A DNA stretch of 34,785 nt, taken from the IMG/VR virus record IMGVR_UViG_3300034198_005970, positions 1 to 34,785 of that record; one strand, 5' to 3'. Within the stretch, counting starts at the first letter, position 1. Each line of letters opens with the position of its first letter. The notes under the pieces were generated by a model. That model was not told the DNA's origin. It was given only the letters and a program-made list of their open reading frames with translations, and did not search any database. This DNA is from a virus. Positions 23,401 through 32,300 of the stretch are shown one piece after another. A program made the translations under genes and the position numbers.

Positions 23401-26287
23401 TCGTAGCAACATAGTAAATTGAAGCTGTACTAATATTGCTGCCGCCAGCAGTGTTGAATATGATTGGCATGCCAATGTACATATTAGCTGTTGTAGTTTG
23501 TGCTATAGTACTTGATCCACCAACAGTTAACACTGATCCGCTTGTACCTGTTATGTTGAAGCTGTAGTTATAGTTTACATAGTTACTAACTTCTTTTATC
23601 ATAAATTCTTTGTTGACTTGCATCAAGAATTTAGTATTAGGATTTAAGTAACCGTCTTCAATTTGTTGGCAAGCATAACGAATACTTGCCCAAGGTTTAT
23701 CAATAGTTGTACCTTGTCCGTTGTTAACGTTATCAGATCCGCTTGGTGCGACAAACACTAAGTTGTTAACTTGTCCATAATACTGCCAAGTAGGAGTATT
23801 ATTGTTAACACGAAGTACTTGACCGTCCGTACCAATTGGTAAACGTGTTGGTCCGTTAGCACCGTAATAGAACATATCACCTTGGGTGGTAAGAACTGCT
23901 TGTTCTGTACCTGATGCTAATAAGTTCCAATATGTGCCAGTTGTGTCATTATCTGGACGATTTCCGGTAGCGCCAATGTGTGCTAATACACAAATATATG
24001 TACTTACACCCCATAGAACAGTATCGCCTAGAACATAAGTTGTTCCAGTTGCCCATGTTACACTGATACCAGTTGTAGTAACTCCGGTGATTACACCGCT
24101 ATTTTGAGTTGCTACAGTAATTATTAAATCGTTTGCAGGGCTTAATCCACCTAGGCTTGTACCTAGAATTTTCATAGTGTTGGATACTGCGTATCCACTG
24201 CCACCACTAGTAACGGTTACTGTATAACCAGTGTTTTTAGCTAATACTGTAAATTGCGCACTTGATCCAGTACCGATAATGTTAGTAGCACTAAGACCTG
24301 TATACGAATTATAACTAGGATTCCACTTAATTCCTGAATTTAACTGTGCCCAATATGTTGCAAATGGTGGTTTAGGATTTGTTGTACCTACACTAGAACC
24401 ACTAGCAGTTGATAATGTTACTGGAGAACCGCCAGCAGTTGTGCTTACAGTAAATGTTAATCCACCTGTTGGGATTGTTAACACATAATATTGTTGTGTT
24501 GTTGATAAACCGCCTAATGCTGTACCAAATGTAATTGGTAAATTAGGTACTAGATTTAATGTTGATGATACTGTGATAACATTAAGTGTACCTGTAATAG
24601 TTGAACTACTGACAGCAGTTCCAGTATAGTTAGTTGTCCATGTTGTTCCACTACCGCCAGTAATCCAATATGTATTAGCAGTCAATCCGCCGCCACTTAG
24701 GAACATACCAATTGTAACTGTACCAGTTATTGATCCACCAATAGTCAACATACCAGAGCTACTAATAGTTGTGCTAGCCATAGTAGCAGAAGAGTTAGTT
24801 GTTGCGGTTGCTGTTACTGTTTGTACGGCATTATCTGCTGTAGCAAGATATGTATAACCATCGACAGTTACAACGTCGCCTATTCTATAACCAGTTTGGC
24901 CTGATTGTAATCCGCTTGGAGTTGATGTCCATCCGCCAGCAAAAGTTAGACCAGTCGTAAATGGTTGCCAGTAACCTGATGATGTACTAGGTGTATATCC
25001 AGTATTATTTTGTAAAGCAGTATATGTATAACCGCCATAGCTAACTACATCGCCCTGTACATATGAAGTAGCATTTGACCAAGAATTTAAATATTCAAAA
25101 CCTGATACAAACAAACTAAAATTGGCAGATGCAAAAGATGCGCTAGATGTGTGTGCTGTTGTACAAATCCAAAGATCTGCTCCGTATGTCACAACATCGT
25201 TTACGCGATATCTGATACTACTTGCACTCCATGCTCCTTGATAATATACACCAGCGTTAAATGTAGTCCATTTACTCTGATCGTTTTCAAGACCTAATGT
25301 TGTGGTATTAGCTGATACATGTCCAACACTACAAACGTATGTGTAACCACCGTAGCTAACTAGGTCGTTTAATTTATATCGTGTGTTAACGGTCCAAGCA
25401 CCAATCCAATTGATGTTGCTTGAATATGGAACCCAATATTCGATAACAACTGTCAATCCAGAAGGGGTACCACTAGTAGTAGTAATTGCTGGACCACCTT
25501 GTGTGGCACTTAATGTAAATCCTGTTCCTAAACCATTTGTAGCAATAATATAATAGGTACCGTTTCCGCTAGCACTGCCGTTAATAGTACCGCTGCCACC
25601 ATTAGTTCCAGAAATTACCACAGCCATACCTACGTTTAATGTAGTTGATGAACAAGTGAATGTGCCGTTAGCACCAATTGCAGATACTGCAACTGTATTG
25701 TACTGGCTATTTTCTAGTCCTAACTGGCTTGGGCCAGATACTGTACCCAATGTACTAGAAGTGTATGTTCCAGTTAGTGCAAATGTTACTTGAGTATTAG
25801 AGCAGGTTACAACCGTAAATGTTGTGTTAACTGTATTAACTGTACCGCTTGTTGAAGTAGGGCTAAAGCCAGCTAATGTAATAGTTGATCCAATTAGAAA
25901 TGGTTGGACAATTTGTGCAGAATATGTGACGGTAGCTGTGCCACCAGTAACTGTAATTCCGGTTGCTGTTAGAGAAGCTGTTGCATTGGCACTAGTATGT
26001 CCTGTAGTACATTGGTATATGACTCCTCCATACAATGCTAGATCGCCTAAATTATAAGCAGTGCTGTTTAACCATGTTCCGCGCCATTGTGATCCATCTG
26101 CTAGTAAATTCCATAATGATGGATTTGCGTTTAAATCTGTAGCAAATGCGCTTGATGCTGTATTGGATATTACACAGATATAAGTTTTTCCACCTACAGT
26201 AACAATATCATCGACTACATATGCTGTGCCGGCCGACCATGTACCTTGATATACTGGTTTAATTCTGCCTAGTTTATATTCTGCCAT
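14408..26287 (-). CDS. Giant virion structural protein (3959 aa), mosaic of binding and beta-helix modules
   Basis: This is one uninterrupted frame of 3959 codons. Residues 1-800 hold about seven carbohydrate-binding-like repeats of the form W-x-x-G-T-x-Y-x-x-G-D-x-V-x-x-G-G-x-x-Y (for example GTAYVVDDIVTVGGKTYICV). Two further module types interrupt them. At about 840-910 begins a cyanophage-type section (VFVAPSGSDNVNNGQG; WASIRYACQQIEDG). Repeats YILDSVLYDLTYGGN and YILDAIHYDLVYGGN follow at about 1400 and 1800. Residues 2366-2563 look like a pectate-lyase-type beta-helix (RNMTMTGLTGYLG, LDPGFGPNDSNAW, GGRIRATNGNSSYGTYG). Residues ~2990-3500 contain YG-x-G-x-F-V-A propeller-like repeats split by an insertion. 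The C-terminus (~3780-3959) has FFTSTDQDGNFNVGNLFG and VVPTQKAIKSYI. It is paralogous to the 2802-aa gene. The probable role is a long tail-fibre or other peripheral virion protein. A late promoter and an AGAGGA site lie just upstream. Confidence 0.85.
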   Translation of the reverse strand: MAEYKLGRIKPVYQGTWSAGTAYVVDDIVTVGGKTYICVISNTASSAFATDLNANPSLWNLLADGSQWRGTWLNSTAYNLGDLALYGGVIYQCTTGHTSANATASLTATGITVTGGTATVTYSAQIVQPFLIGSTITLAGFSPTSTSGTVNTVNTTFTVVTCSNTQVTFALTGTYTSSTLGTVSGPSQLGLENSQYNTVAVSAIGANGTFTCSSTTLNVGMAVVISGTNGGSGTINGSASGNGTYYIIATNGLGTGFTLSATQGGPAITTTSGTPSGLTVVIEYWVPYSSNINWIGAWTVNTRYKLNDLVSYGGYTYVCSVGHVSANTTTLGLENDQSKWTTFNAGVYYQGAWSASSIRYRVNDVVTYGADLWICTTAHTSSASFASANFSLFVSGFEYLNSWSNATSYVQGDVVSYGGYTYTALQNNTGYTPSTSSGYWQPFTTGLTFAGGWTSTPSGLQSGQTGYRIGDVVTVDGYTYLATADNAVQTVTATATTNSSATMASTTISSSGMLTIGGSITGTVTIGMFLSGGGLTANTYWITGGSGTTWTTNYTGTAVSSSTITGTLNVITVSSTLNLVPNLPITFGTALGGLSTTQQYYVLTIPTGGLTFTVSTTAGGSPVTLSTASGSSVGTTNPKPPFATYWAQLNSGIKWNPSYNSYTGLSATNIIGTGSSAQFTVLAKNTGYTVTVTSGGSGYAVSNTMKILGTSLGGLSPANDLIITVATQNSGVITGVTTTGISVTWATGTTYVLGDTVLWGVSTYICVLAHIGATGNRPDNDTTGTYWNLLASGTEQAVLTTQGDMFYYGANGPTRLPIGTDGQVLRVNNNTPTWQYYGQVNNLVFVAPSGSDNVNNGQGTTIDKPWASIRYACQQIEDGYLNPNTKFLMQVNKEFMIKEVSNYVNYNYSFNITGTSGSVLTVGGSSTIAQTTTANMYIGMPIIFNTAGGSNISTASIYYVATIPTSTSFTIATSYANALVPTLFTVGTGTAMIGTYNYIASKTERDAGLVIQGLIFDITHNGTYQTTTNVQSYFNSTGSAFVSGVNTYDVTPFNSALNYLSNTLVPSVLGNTAPSTNYQTTLNPAIATTGASGTGTVATITYSGAAFTVGNFVTVAGVTPLGYNGTWQVTASSSGSVSFLSSTTGSQTVAGTVQTEKAKQQINSNYTVESGAQAKAQTLVGYLTSCLSAGTTNNVLPQVINPTTTISIKTGTYNEILPINVPAYTALVGDELRSTVVQPYAADVTLATVVPKAVVALNRIKTLIPNLMSNTTITPTTGNTTPQVTSLPAASTGSTTAIANLQTSFNIVYQLASNGLGGEPAIVMPQPTGYSAATITNTAYATTTGGNSTGATTGYANAVAQIRQNYNFLITETLQYLILNPGSSGFTGQAGQYNLGVRDITYILDSVLYDLTYGGNTQSLIAGGAYYSINILQITSAQSAAYQQALGRLKSAIITVAQGAAFSATSGNNVVQVIAGGTGSPAAGNFAADRIQNVINWIANGTADAVVSPYIGAQPVSLQTAYNTVSGLISNIASDAQYWVYKYYQAISYTNPNLINRDATLIATYTAYDMVFGSNFNAIQIGRAFNRANTSATNLRSTSSGELAPTLSAINFMYYKMKQIAASGAVAQIQTTIDDLTAYLQGGPAAPPQITWPQPALTTTSTSTSQSGGATYTSVSGTNVTGTGSSAVFTIVRAYNGNGYYNYTITPTTAGTGYVVGNTIKILGTSIGGSTPVNDIVIRVTQVNSGGIQYATYSDTSAAAGLLESNRALLIAEAVAYFNTNNPGLITNPNYSLVKTQRDMGYILDAIHYDLVYGGNWASQNAGMAYYSALYGTQISSGFGTAFANTITYISNLAQAIIINTTPTTSGYPAQSAVTLTLQVGAGLIGASTHATTISNLFTIVTNFVSNGLTSGAPTITVTAITTGTTFTSGTHGLSAGDIVIPQTSSNGLTSTIIGSQTAYYVISTGLTTTQFQLSTSYNGSAITSFTSGTGLSIVLQTINMPQLNTASTTALSAWTSVSSNVASYQTSVVNYINTNYTAFTYLSTYTQRDVFNVTLAMFLDTLLGSNFATVQAGRAYNRTQDYKVQGYELTVTTAALNYLQSLVAVTLNSATYLTQLTAATNSINTIISYLSSSQYVQPAMNGTTTYNNTLGIIEGAEILRANIPFLQNEVTAYYAATYTYALSSVATSTNIITTSSAHSLVVNDPVQFAGTTASTTATAYAGANITVSSITGLVPNGTVVFGTSFGNVVAGSVYYVLTASAGVITLSAISAGGALFNVGTSGSMTSTVTYTGFVTGSGLTAGTTYYVASVPSTTTFTVTTSEGFTNINTGTTGSTVQLQTVATPAFTVAYYAPTALTQTDIGYYLNAIVYDLQYTGNYRSLRYAQVLLNSINGSAGSNMWLVRNASGIRNMTMTGLTGYLGNASVTFGTKRPTGGAFTSLDPGFGPNDSNAWIYSRSCYVQNCTMFGYAAIGAKVDGALHAGGYHSMVANDYTCIIGDGIGWQTSGAGSLSELVSVFNYYSYAGYMADLGGRIRATNGNSSYGTYGVVAEGVDTTEVPLFGNLNNRANQAFITNVVTDSTTQILRFEYENAGSNYTSSVPSISGSGYNATAFQDEFRDGAVFETRLIDKNDGNGVGGTNYATTTNVGQVTGNNYSFTIAATDQALTNAYNGERIQIIAGTGVGQYANILSYSNPTKVALVIRDTVAPFSVTASQNATATMSTSTISSGGVLTVGTVSGTIAVGMFLTGGTIAAGVYITANISGSGNGSTWQTNTTTAQTSTTITGTQNTLFVSSTANMYNGMPIFFGTAVAGLSALTAYYVQGVSSGSFSVATGATITASNANIVAVTTTLQTSLSTTVTAVSTVNNLITATNTFVAGQAISFGSSFNGIDTGTTYFVNATNLTTSAFAVSTTPFSGTTVTITSSATSLSYTAQGGTAVYAAGFDHVVPGTAIVSQTDLTSGYIIEPRISYTAPGYTATARTITSGAYGAVAYGGGRFVATPTTGTTTSYSSNGTSWSSGGALPSSQAWNNVIYGGGQGATATAVIGGFGGSGAVLTAVVGTGTSATQIVSVNIISGGYNYLTPPNIVFVSASGSGATATCTVLNGVITSVTMTINGSGYVSAPTVTAVTSIVSSITMNTWGKNYFSTPTVTISQPQGLTPTAYPTASLPTTLIASTYYQTAAGRIYYCVSSTSNVTNTPTFDYTTASGYTNVTYGGAVLTYIATQASATPTYSNGGVTALAVSTAGYGYTTVPIVTVTDTSAVFLAMSTTASTGTYIAFSNPTSAGSTWTAMTGSQNYISVLNLYSLVYGNGTYVAVGGASGTATAASSNGPTAYANWISRSGSITALSAGYYSAVTYGAGGNTGGTFIAINNGGNVTSVSNNGSTWVAGGTLPSSTTWTSIAYGNNKFVALAATGAVAYTINYGTNWVASPACSGTITSVLSSTYTWTKVYYAEGLFFAIASGTTVAATSPDGLVWTLRTMPSSTNWSALTFGNPSNITSLVIGVQPVWAAVSSTSGTAAASIRTGAQTTGRMKVASNVVIEVRLVEPGSGYPKGNVTATTVSTNLITVDDTTNLSTSLANNQPIEFSAAYGNLLTNTTYYVIGSSVTSTQFSVTATAGSTTAVTLSTTVPLSMTYTAGPIATQIDPNKVNTAAVRVRVGDGALANPSFTNRGLANATATANTLGDGYADLYQNSSYINVSNLYALPTAGANVQFASITGSSQWYKLVTVSNVLGTAGAYTATFQINPALSTLLAPAHNNLITTRLKYSQVRLTGHDFLYIGTGNQTQTNYPFVIPGNAIQANQSYATGGGRVFFTSTDQDGNFNVGNLFGVQQSTGTATLNASAFALSGLQSLSLGNLSVGTGSATITSFSTDPYFTANSDNVVPTQKAIKSYITAQIGGGSSSLNVNTLTSGQIYIANNTISNTTGNQIIVSSKMTFTGGIDGAPVALAFFSQK
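15790..17310 (-). other. Propeller-like repeats, interrupted by an inserted module
   Basis: Repeats of the form I-A-Y-G-N-x-x-F-V-A with W-x-x-x-x-L-P-S-S-x-x-W occur at both ends (VAYGGGRFVATP; IAYGNNKFVALA). A stretch of about 270 codons (roughly 17190-16370) built from GSGY-x-x-x-P-x-V repeats separates the second and third units. The paralogue has the repeats in one uninterrupted run. Confidence 0.55.
18646..18697. repeat. 52-base segment shared with the other giant gene (copy a)
   Basis: This matches 31269-31320 at about 49 of 52 bases by eye. It encodes the shared GGRIRATNGNSSYGTYGV motif of both giant proteins. Confidence 0.65.
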
Positions 26288-26307
26288 TTTTTATCATCCT
26301 CTGATAG

Positions 26308-26315
26308 TATTTATA
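26308..26315 (-). promoter_or_regulatory. T4-type late promoter (TATAAATA on the minus strand)
   Basis: The plus strand reads TATTTATA. The octamer lies in the 47-base gap between the two giant genes. A start point six bases after it falls near 26302, giving a leader of about 15 bases with AGAGGA before the ATG at 26287. Exact motif, gap location and spacing agree. Confidence 0.8.
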
Positions 26316-26334
26316 TAATTTTCTTTTTATGGTT

Positions 26335-29300
26335 TTAGCTTCTACGGAACGCATTTCTTACAAAGAAACTCAAAGCTGCCATATTGCCATCTACACCAAT
26401 GTTTACTAGACCACTTCCTGGAATTTGGCCGAAATAAATTTTGCTAGTCATTTTTACATTAGACCCAGTTGTTCCGTTTGGTATCGTTGATTTAATAAGG
26501 TTAGGATTACCAACAATAACTGTACCAGCTGTCAACTGACCTGTAAACGTATTTGCACCACCTTGACTTAAACGACTAGTCAAATAAGTTTTGATAGCTT
26601 TTTGTGTTGAAACTACTGTGTCGCTATTTGCACTAAATGTACTATCAGTACTAAACTGCGTAACAACTATACTTGATCCGCCAACACTAATACCACCTAA
26701 ACTCAATGTAGTCAATCCAGTCAATCCAAACTGACTTGCACTAAGAGTAATAATACCAGTAGCTTGTTGTACTCCAAATAAATTACCAACTTTAAAGTTA
26801 CCGTCTTGATCGGTTGATGTAAAGAACACACGACCGTAGTTTACTTCAACTGTTTGATTATTTGGATACGATAGTGCGTTACTTGTTGCTGGATATTGAG
26901 AGTTAATTAAGTCGCCTGAGCCAATATATAAAAAGTCATGATTGGTTAATCGTGCCTGACTATACTTTGTACGTATACTAACTACTGTACCGTTAGCTGT
27001 AGCGTTGGCTACTGAAATTGATGGACTTACTGAAACGTTAGCCTCGTAGTTAGGAGATGTAGTACCATAAACTGCATAAGAGCTAGTTACTTTATAAATC
27101 TGACTTACTCCAGAGATTGTCAAGTTATCACCTGGGCTGGGTAGTCTTGACAAGTTGTTAAGAATTACTGTTAAGCCTGTTTGATATTGATCCGCATATC
27201 CGCTACCTGTTACTAATATAACAGTCGAATTACTATTATATCCGTTACCCTTATTATAGAATGTAGGGCTACTTAGTGTACCATTGCTTAATCGTAAATT
27301 CACTTGTACGTTAGTTGTAACGTTTGGATCTGTAACTGTAAGTGTTGCTGAACTAAAATTATAAGATCCGGCTGCTGTCTGATATCCGCCGCCTGGTTCC
27401 CATTCATTTATATTATTAATAATTCCAGAGTTTACTGAAGCTCGCCCTTTAGTTCTACATCCTGAATTGATTATACTACCAACATTAGAACCTGATAATG
27501 TACTAATTACATTAAAGTAATTTGAAGCTACCAATCCATATGCAGTTGCAGGACCGTATGCTTGAGCTGTGACAAGTTGTTGATTCCATTGTAAACAATC
27601 TTCAGTTGTATAAGCTGTGGTGCTGTTTGAATATAACGCTGTAAATACTCCGTTACCATATACTACTACAGAAGCCGCTATGGCAATATTGCTACTATAC
27701 CACGTTATACCGTTTTGTGAATATGCTGTGGTACTACTAGTGCTGGATACTGCAACAAAAGTTTGTTGACCGTATGCAATACTTTGCCATGTTGTATTAC
27801 TAGGTAATGTACTGGAAGTCCATGTGCTACCATTTGTACTATAAGCCGCTTGAGTAGAAGATGATGCACCGCCGGCTATAGCAACAAATATACCGTTACC
27901 ATAAGTTACACTAATCCATGTAGTATTTGCTGGCAATGTTGCACTGGTCCAGGTACTACCATAGTTAGTACTGTATGCGGCGGTATTTGAACCTGATGCA
28001 ATCGCAACAAATATACCGTTACCGTATGCTACACAAGTCCAGCCTGCGCTAGCCGGTAATGTACTAGCTTTCCATCCTAGTCCTTTTGATTTACTAACAA
28101 CTGCTACAGTACTAGGAACAACCGATGTGCCAGACACTGCAACCCAGTAGCCATTTCCATAAGCAATGCTACTCCAACTCTGTGAGGATGGTAATGTAAT
28201 GTTTGACCATGTTTGACCATCGCTTGAACCTGCGGCTGTTTGACCACCCGATGGAACTGCTATCCAATAATTTGCACCGTAGGCCATTGAATTCCAAGTA
28301 ATACCGTTACCTAAAGTAACTGCACCGGTATATGTACTCTGAGTAAAACTTGGAGCACTAAAACTTAATCTTGGTTCAATATAATATACTGATGTATTAT
28401 CTAATACTGATTGAATCTGTGTCCCGGGATTAATATGATCCCAACCTACCGCGGCTACGTTCATAGATCCAGTTTTAGTTATCAGGCTAAATGGAGTTGC
28501 ATTAGTCGATGTTCCAGAAATGGTTCCTGTACTAGTTGATACTGCAAATGTAGATCCTGAACTTGATGGGATCGATTGAACATAGTAAGTCTGTCCAATT
28601 TGTACGTTGCCATACAATGCTGTTTGGAATGTAGAAGTCATTGCACCAGAAGGACTTAATGTTAAAGTCTTAACAGTATTAGTGCTAGTTCCAACCATAG
28701 ATCCTGTACCGCCAGCCAATGTAAATGGTGTTGGACAAGTTCTTGCAGTCATAGTTCCTGACCCGCCGTTCATAATAACTGCGCCACCGCCAGGAGTTTG
28801 ACTGATAGTAAATGTTGTCGAATTATTAACAGCTAGAATATAGTAAACTGTTCCTGAAACAATGTTAGTTTCCCAAGTTGTTCCAATAAAGTTAATTGGC
28901 TGATTAGAAATAAATCCTGTAGTAGATGTAACTGTAACTAAGTTAGTACCAGTGGCAGTTTGGGACATATTAACGCTAATCAAACTACTTGTGATACTAA
29001 ATTGAGTACTGTTAACAATATTACTAATGTAGTATTTTGTATTATCAAGAATATTATCAAATACAGTGTTTGTAAACACGATTGGATTCAACACTACTAA
29101 CGACCCTGTAGATGTTGTGTTTAATGTATTTGTACCCGAAGTTGTCGAAGTTACTGTAACAGTTGAAGTAGCTGTAGATATTGTAAAATTATTTGCATCA
29201 ATAATATCACTAATATAGTAAACGGTACTATCTGTAACTCCGCCAAGGGCTGTGCCGGTAAACTGAATTTGATAGTTGACTACCATGTTGATAGTAGTAG

Positions 29301-32300
29301 CCTGCAAATAATTACTATTTGCAGTATAGTTTAATACCATATTACCAGAAGCAGTATTTAATGCATACGTTGTACCGGCATAGTTTGCACTAATTTGGAA
29401 TGTAGTGCTACTTAAAATCGCACTAACATAATATGTATATCCTGCAACAACGTCACTGAATAGCGAGCCAGCACCGGCACTGAATGTAACAGCCATGTTA
29501 ACTAATAATCCAGCAGTACTATTACAAGTAAAATAATTATTTGTGCCGCCGTTGGCCGCTGTCACTGTAGTCTGTGCTAAGTTAGTTGATATAACTGTTG
29601 TAGTAAAATATGTTGGAATAAATTGTACTGGTTGATTCAAATAAAGTGTACTAACATTGCCAGATCCTAATGTAAATAATCCAGTTCCTTGTGTTGTACT
29701 AGTAATTTGAAGACTTGTAAAAGATTCTTTTAGCACATACGCATACTTAGGTGTTCCACCTGTAGTACGACTATCAAAGTAACTGATGTATCCATACTGT
29801 CCTGCACCGGTACCACTTTGTATAAACACACGTAGACCAGTATAGTTAGCGTTAGTGTTTGTATCTGATATTGCTAACTGTACAAATTGGCTTGAACCGC
29901 CTTGAGCGTTATTGCTGGCTGTCAAATATCCTGAACCGCCTGTAATTCCATTTGAGTCTGTAGTTACATATGTTTGGAATATACTTGCACTTCTGATTTC
30001 ATCGGCAACAGTAACTACGCCTGTTCCAGATCCTGTAATATTTAAGTTAGCATATGCAGTGTATTTTGAAGTTGATGACACTTCAAGATAAAAGTTTGGA
30101 AGCCATTTGCCTGCCACTACCAATGCCGGGCCATAAGTCGCCGCCGATCCTGTTCCGGTAATGAAAGTAGGAGCGGTTGTTGTCGATGTTCCCGCAGTGG
30201 TAACCTGATACACATAACTGTTATAAGATATGTATTGGCCTAAAGAATACGATGTGTTGGCTACCCATGATGTTGGAGTAGCGGCTGGTAATGCAGATAG
30301 CTCTGTCTGAGCGCCATATACGTAAGTATACTGTGCTGATGTACCAGTGTATCCGCGTGGATATATTCTAAACTGTAAGTTTGTATTCAATCCAGTAATA
30401 TCATTTACAGCCATCCAGATTCTGTACCAACCTACAGTATTACCTGTAGTTGATATAGCTTGAGGTAATGCTCCATAGTTTACTGGAGTAAATCCTGTGG
30501 TTGTTCCGGACAATGCTCCGTTATAGTTTGCTGTTGTTACGCCTGTAACAAAATTATAATTAATGCTACTTGATACTGAACTACTTCCAGAAAATATTCC
30601 ATATAGATCGATACTAGTTGCGTTACCTTTTTTAACATACAAACTAAGCGTATAACTTAATGCACTGTTTACAGGAACTGTACCTGCTGCCGATACGTTT
30701 AAAATAGCACTACCGGTTAACGATGTTACAGTGATAACACAATCGTTAGCAACGTTAACGCCGCCTAATGATCCGCCTGCTACAAACAATTGGTTGCCGC
30801 TAACATATCCGCTACCGCCGTTATTAACTGTTACATTATAACCTGTACTAGTTATTGTAATGTTAAATGTTGCACTAGTTCCTGAACCGCTAACGTTAAC
30901 TGCACTTACGTTTGTGTAAGTTGCGCCAGCCGCTGGGATTGCTATGTTTTGATAAACATATGCTCCATCAGGCCCTGATGTTAATCCTTGTAATGTCCAT
31001 GCTTCTGCATTTCCAGTTAACGCGATTGTATTTTTACTGAATAATAAATTACCATCGCTAACCCAGTTTGCTCCAATAAAGTTATTACTAAAGGCCAACA
31101 TGTTTGTTGTTGTACTAACGTAGTTAGATCCAGCATTTGAATAACTTAATCTTAATAATTGTGCCGCAGTACCGTACGAACTTTGTACTGTTGCTTGTAC
31201 TTGAGAGCTTTGATTAAACACAATTCCAGTTGCAGGAGTTTCTGTTATGTCATAGCCTTCTGAAATTACACCATATGTACCATACGAACTGTTACCGTTA
31301 GTTGCACGGATACGTCCGCCTGCTTCGGCAAAATATCCAGAATATCCGTAGTATGAGAATACAGATACTGCTTCAGTCAATGCGCCAGGGCCTGTACACC
31401 AGATACCAATACCATCATTAACAATATGTGTAAAGTCATTACAAACAATAGATTTATTTCCGCCATTATGCAATGTTCCATCAATCTTCAACGCAGTACA
31501 TCCGTTACCAAATGCTGTAATGTTTTGTACATACGGACTACGACGGAAAATCCAAGCAGTAGTATCGTTTGGTCCTGTACCAGGATCTAAACATGCATAG
31601 CTACCACCTGTTGGTCGTTGTATTAAGAAACTATCTACGCCACCCAATGTACCAACTAGGCCAACAAAAGTCATGTTACGCAAACCTGTACCGTTACGTA
31701 AACGGAACATATCTTTCAAAGAATCTCCAGCATACACCGTCATATTGCCGCCAGAATAAGAAGCTAACTGTACTATAGTAGATCCTGTATTTGTAACAGT
31801 TGCTATACCACCAGTTGTAATACTATTGACGGTCACAGGATTTGAAATGCCAGTTACAGTTATATTAACATCATTGACTGACAAACTAACTGTTCCTGTG
31901 CCAATACCTGCAACTGCGCTTGCAGTGAATGATGTGCCTACTGTGTTTGAAGAAGCACCATTCAGTGTAAAATTAGTAGTACCAAGACTTACAATAGTGT
32001 AAACATTACCTTGGACTAAAGATGTTGCTGTTATAGTTGTGTTACCTAGATTTCCACCTGGAATTCTTAATTTATCGCCGACTGAGTATCCAATGCCTGC
32101 ATAGCTAACTGATACATTATATGTGCCGGCACTAGTTGCACTAACAGAAAATGTTGCATTTGATCCTGAACTAGTAATATTATTTGCTGTTTGATATGTG
32201 TAAGTTCCTGTTGTACTAGTTACACTAAATTGATTAGTAGTTGTATTAATGGTTGAACCAACTACATAATATTTTTGTCCTGTTACAATTCCGCCAAATC

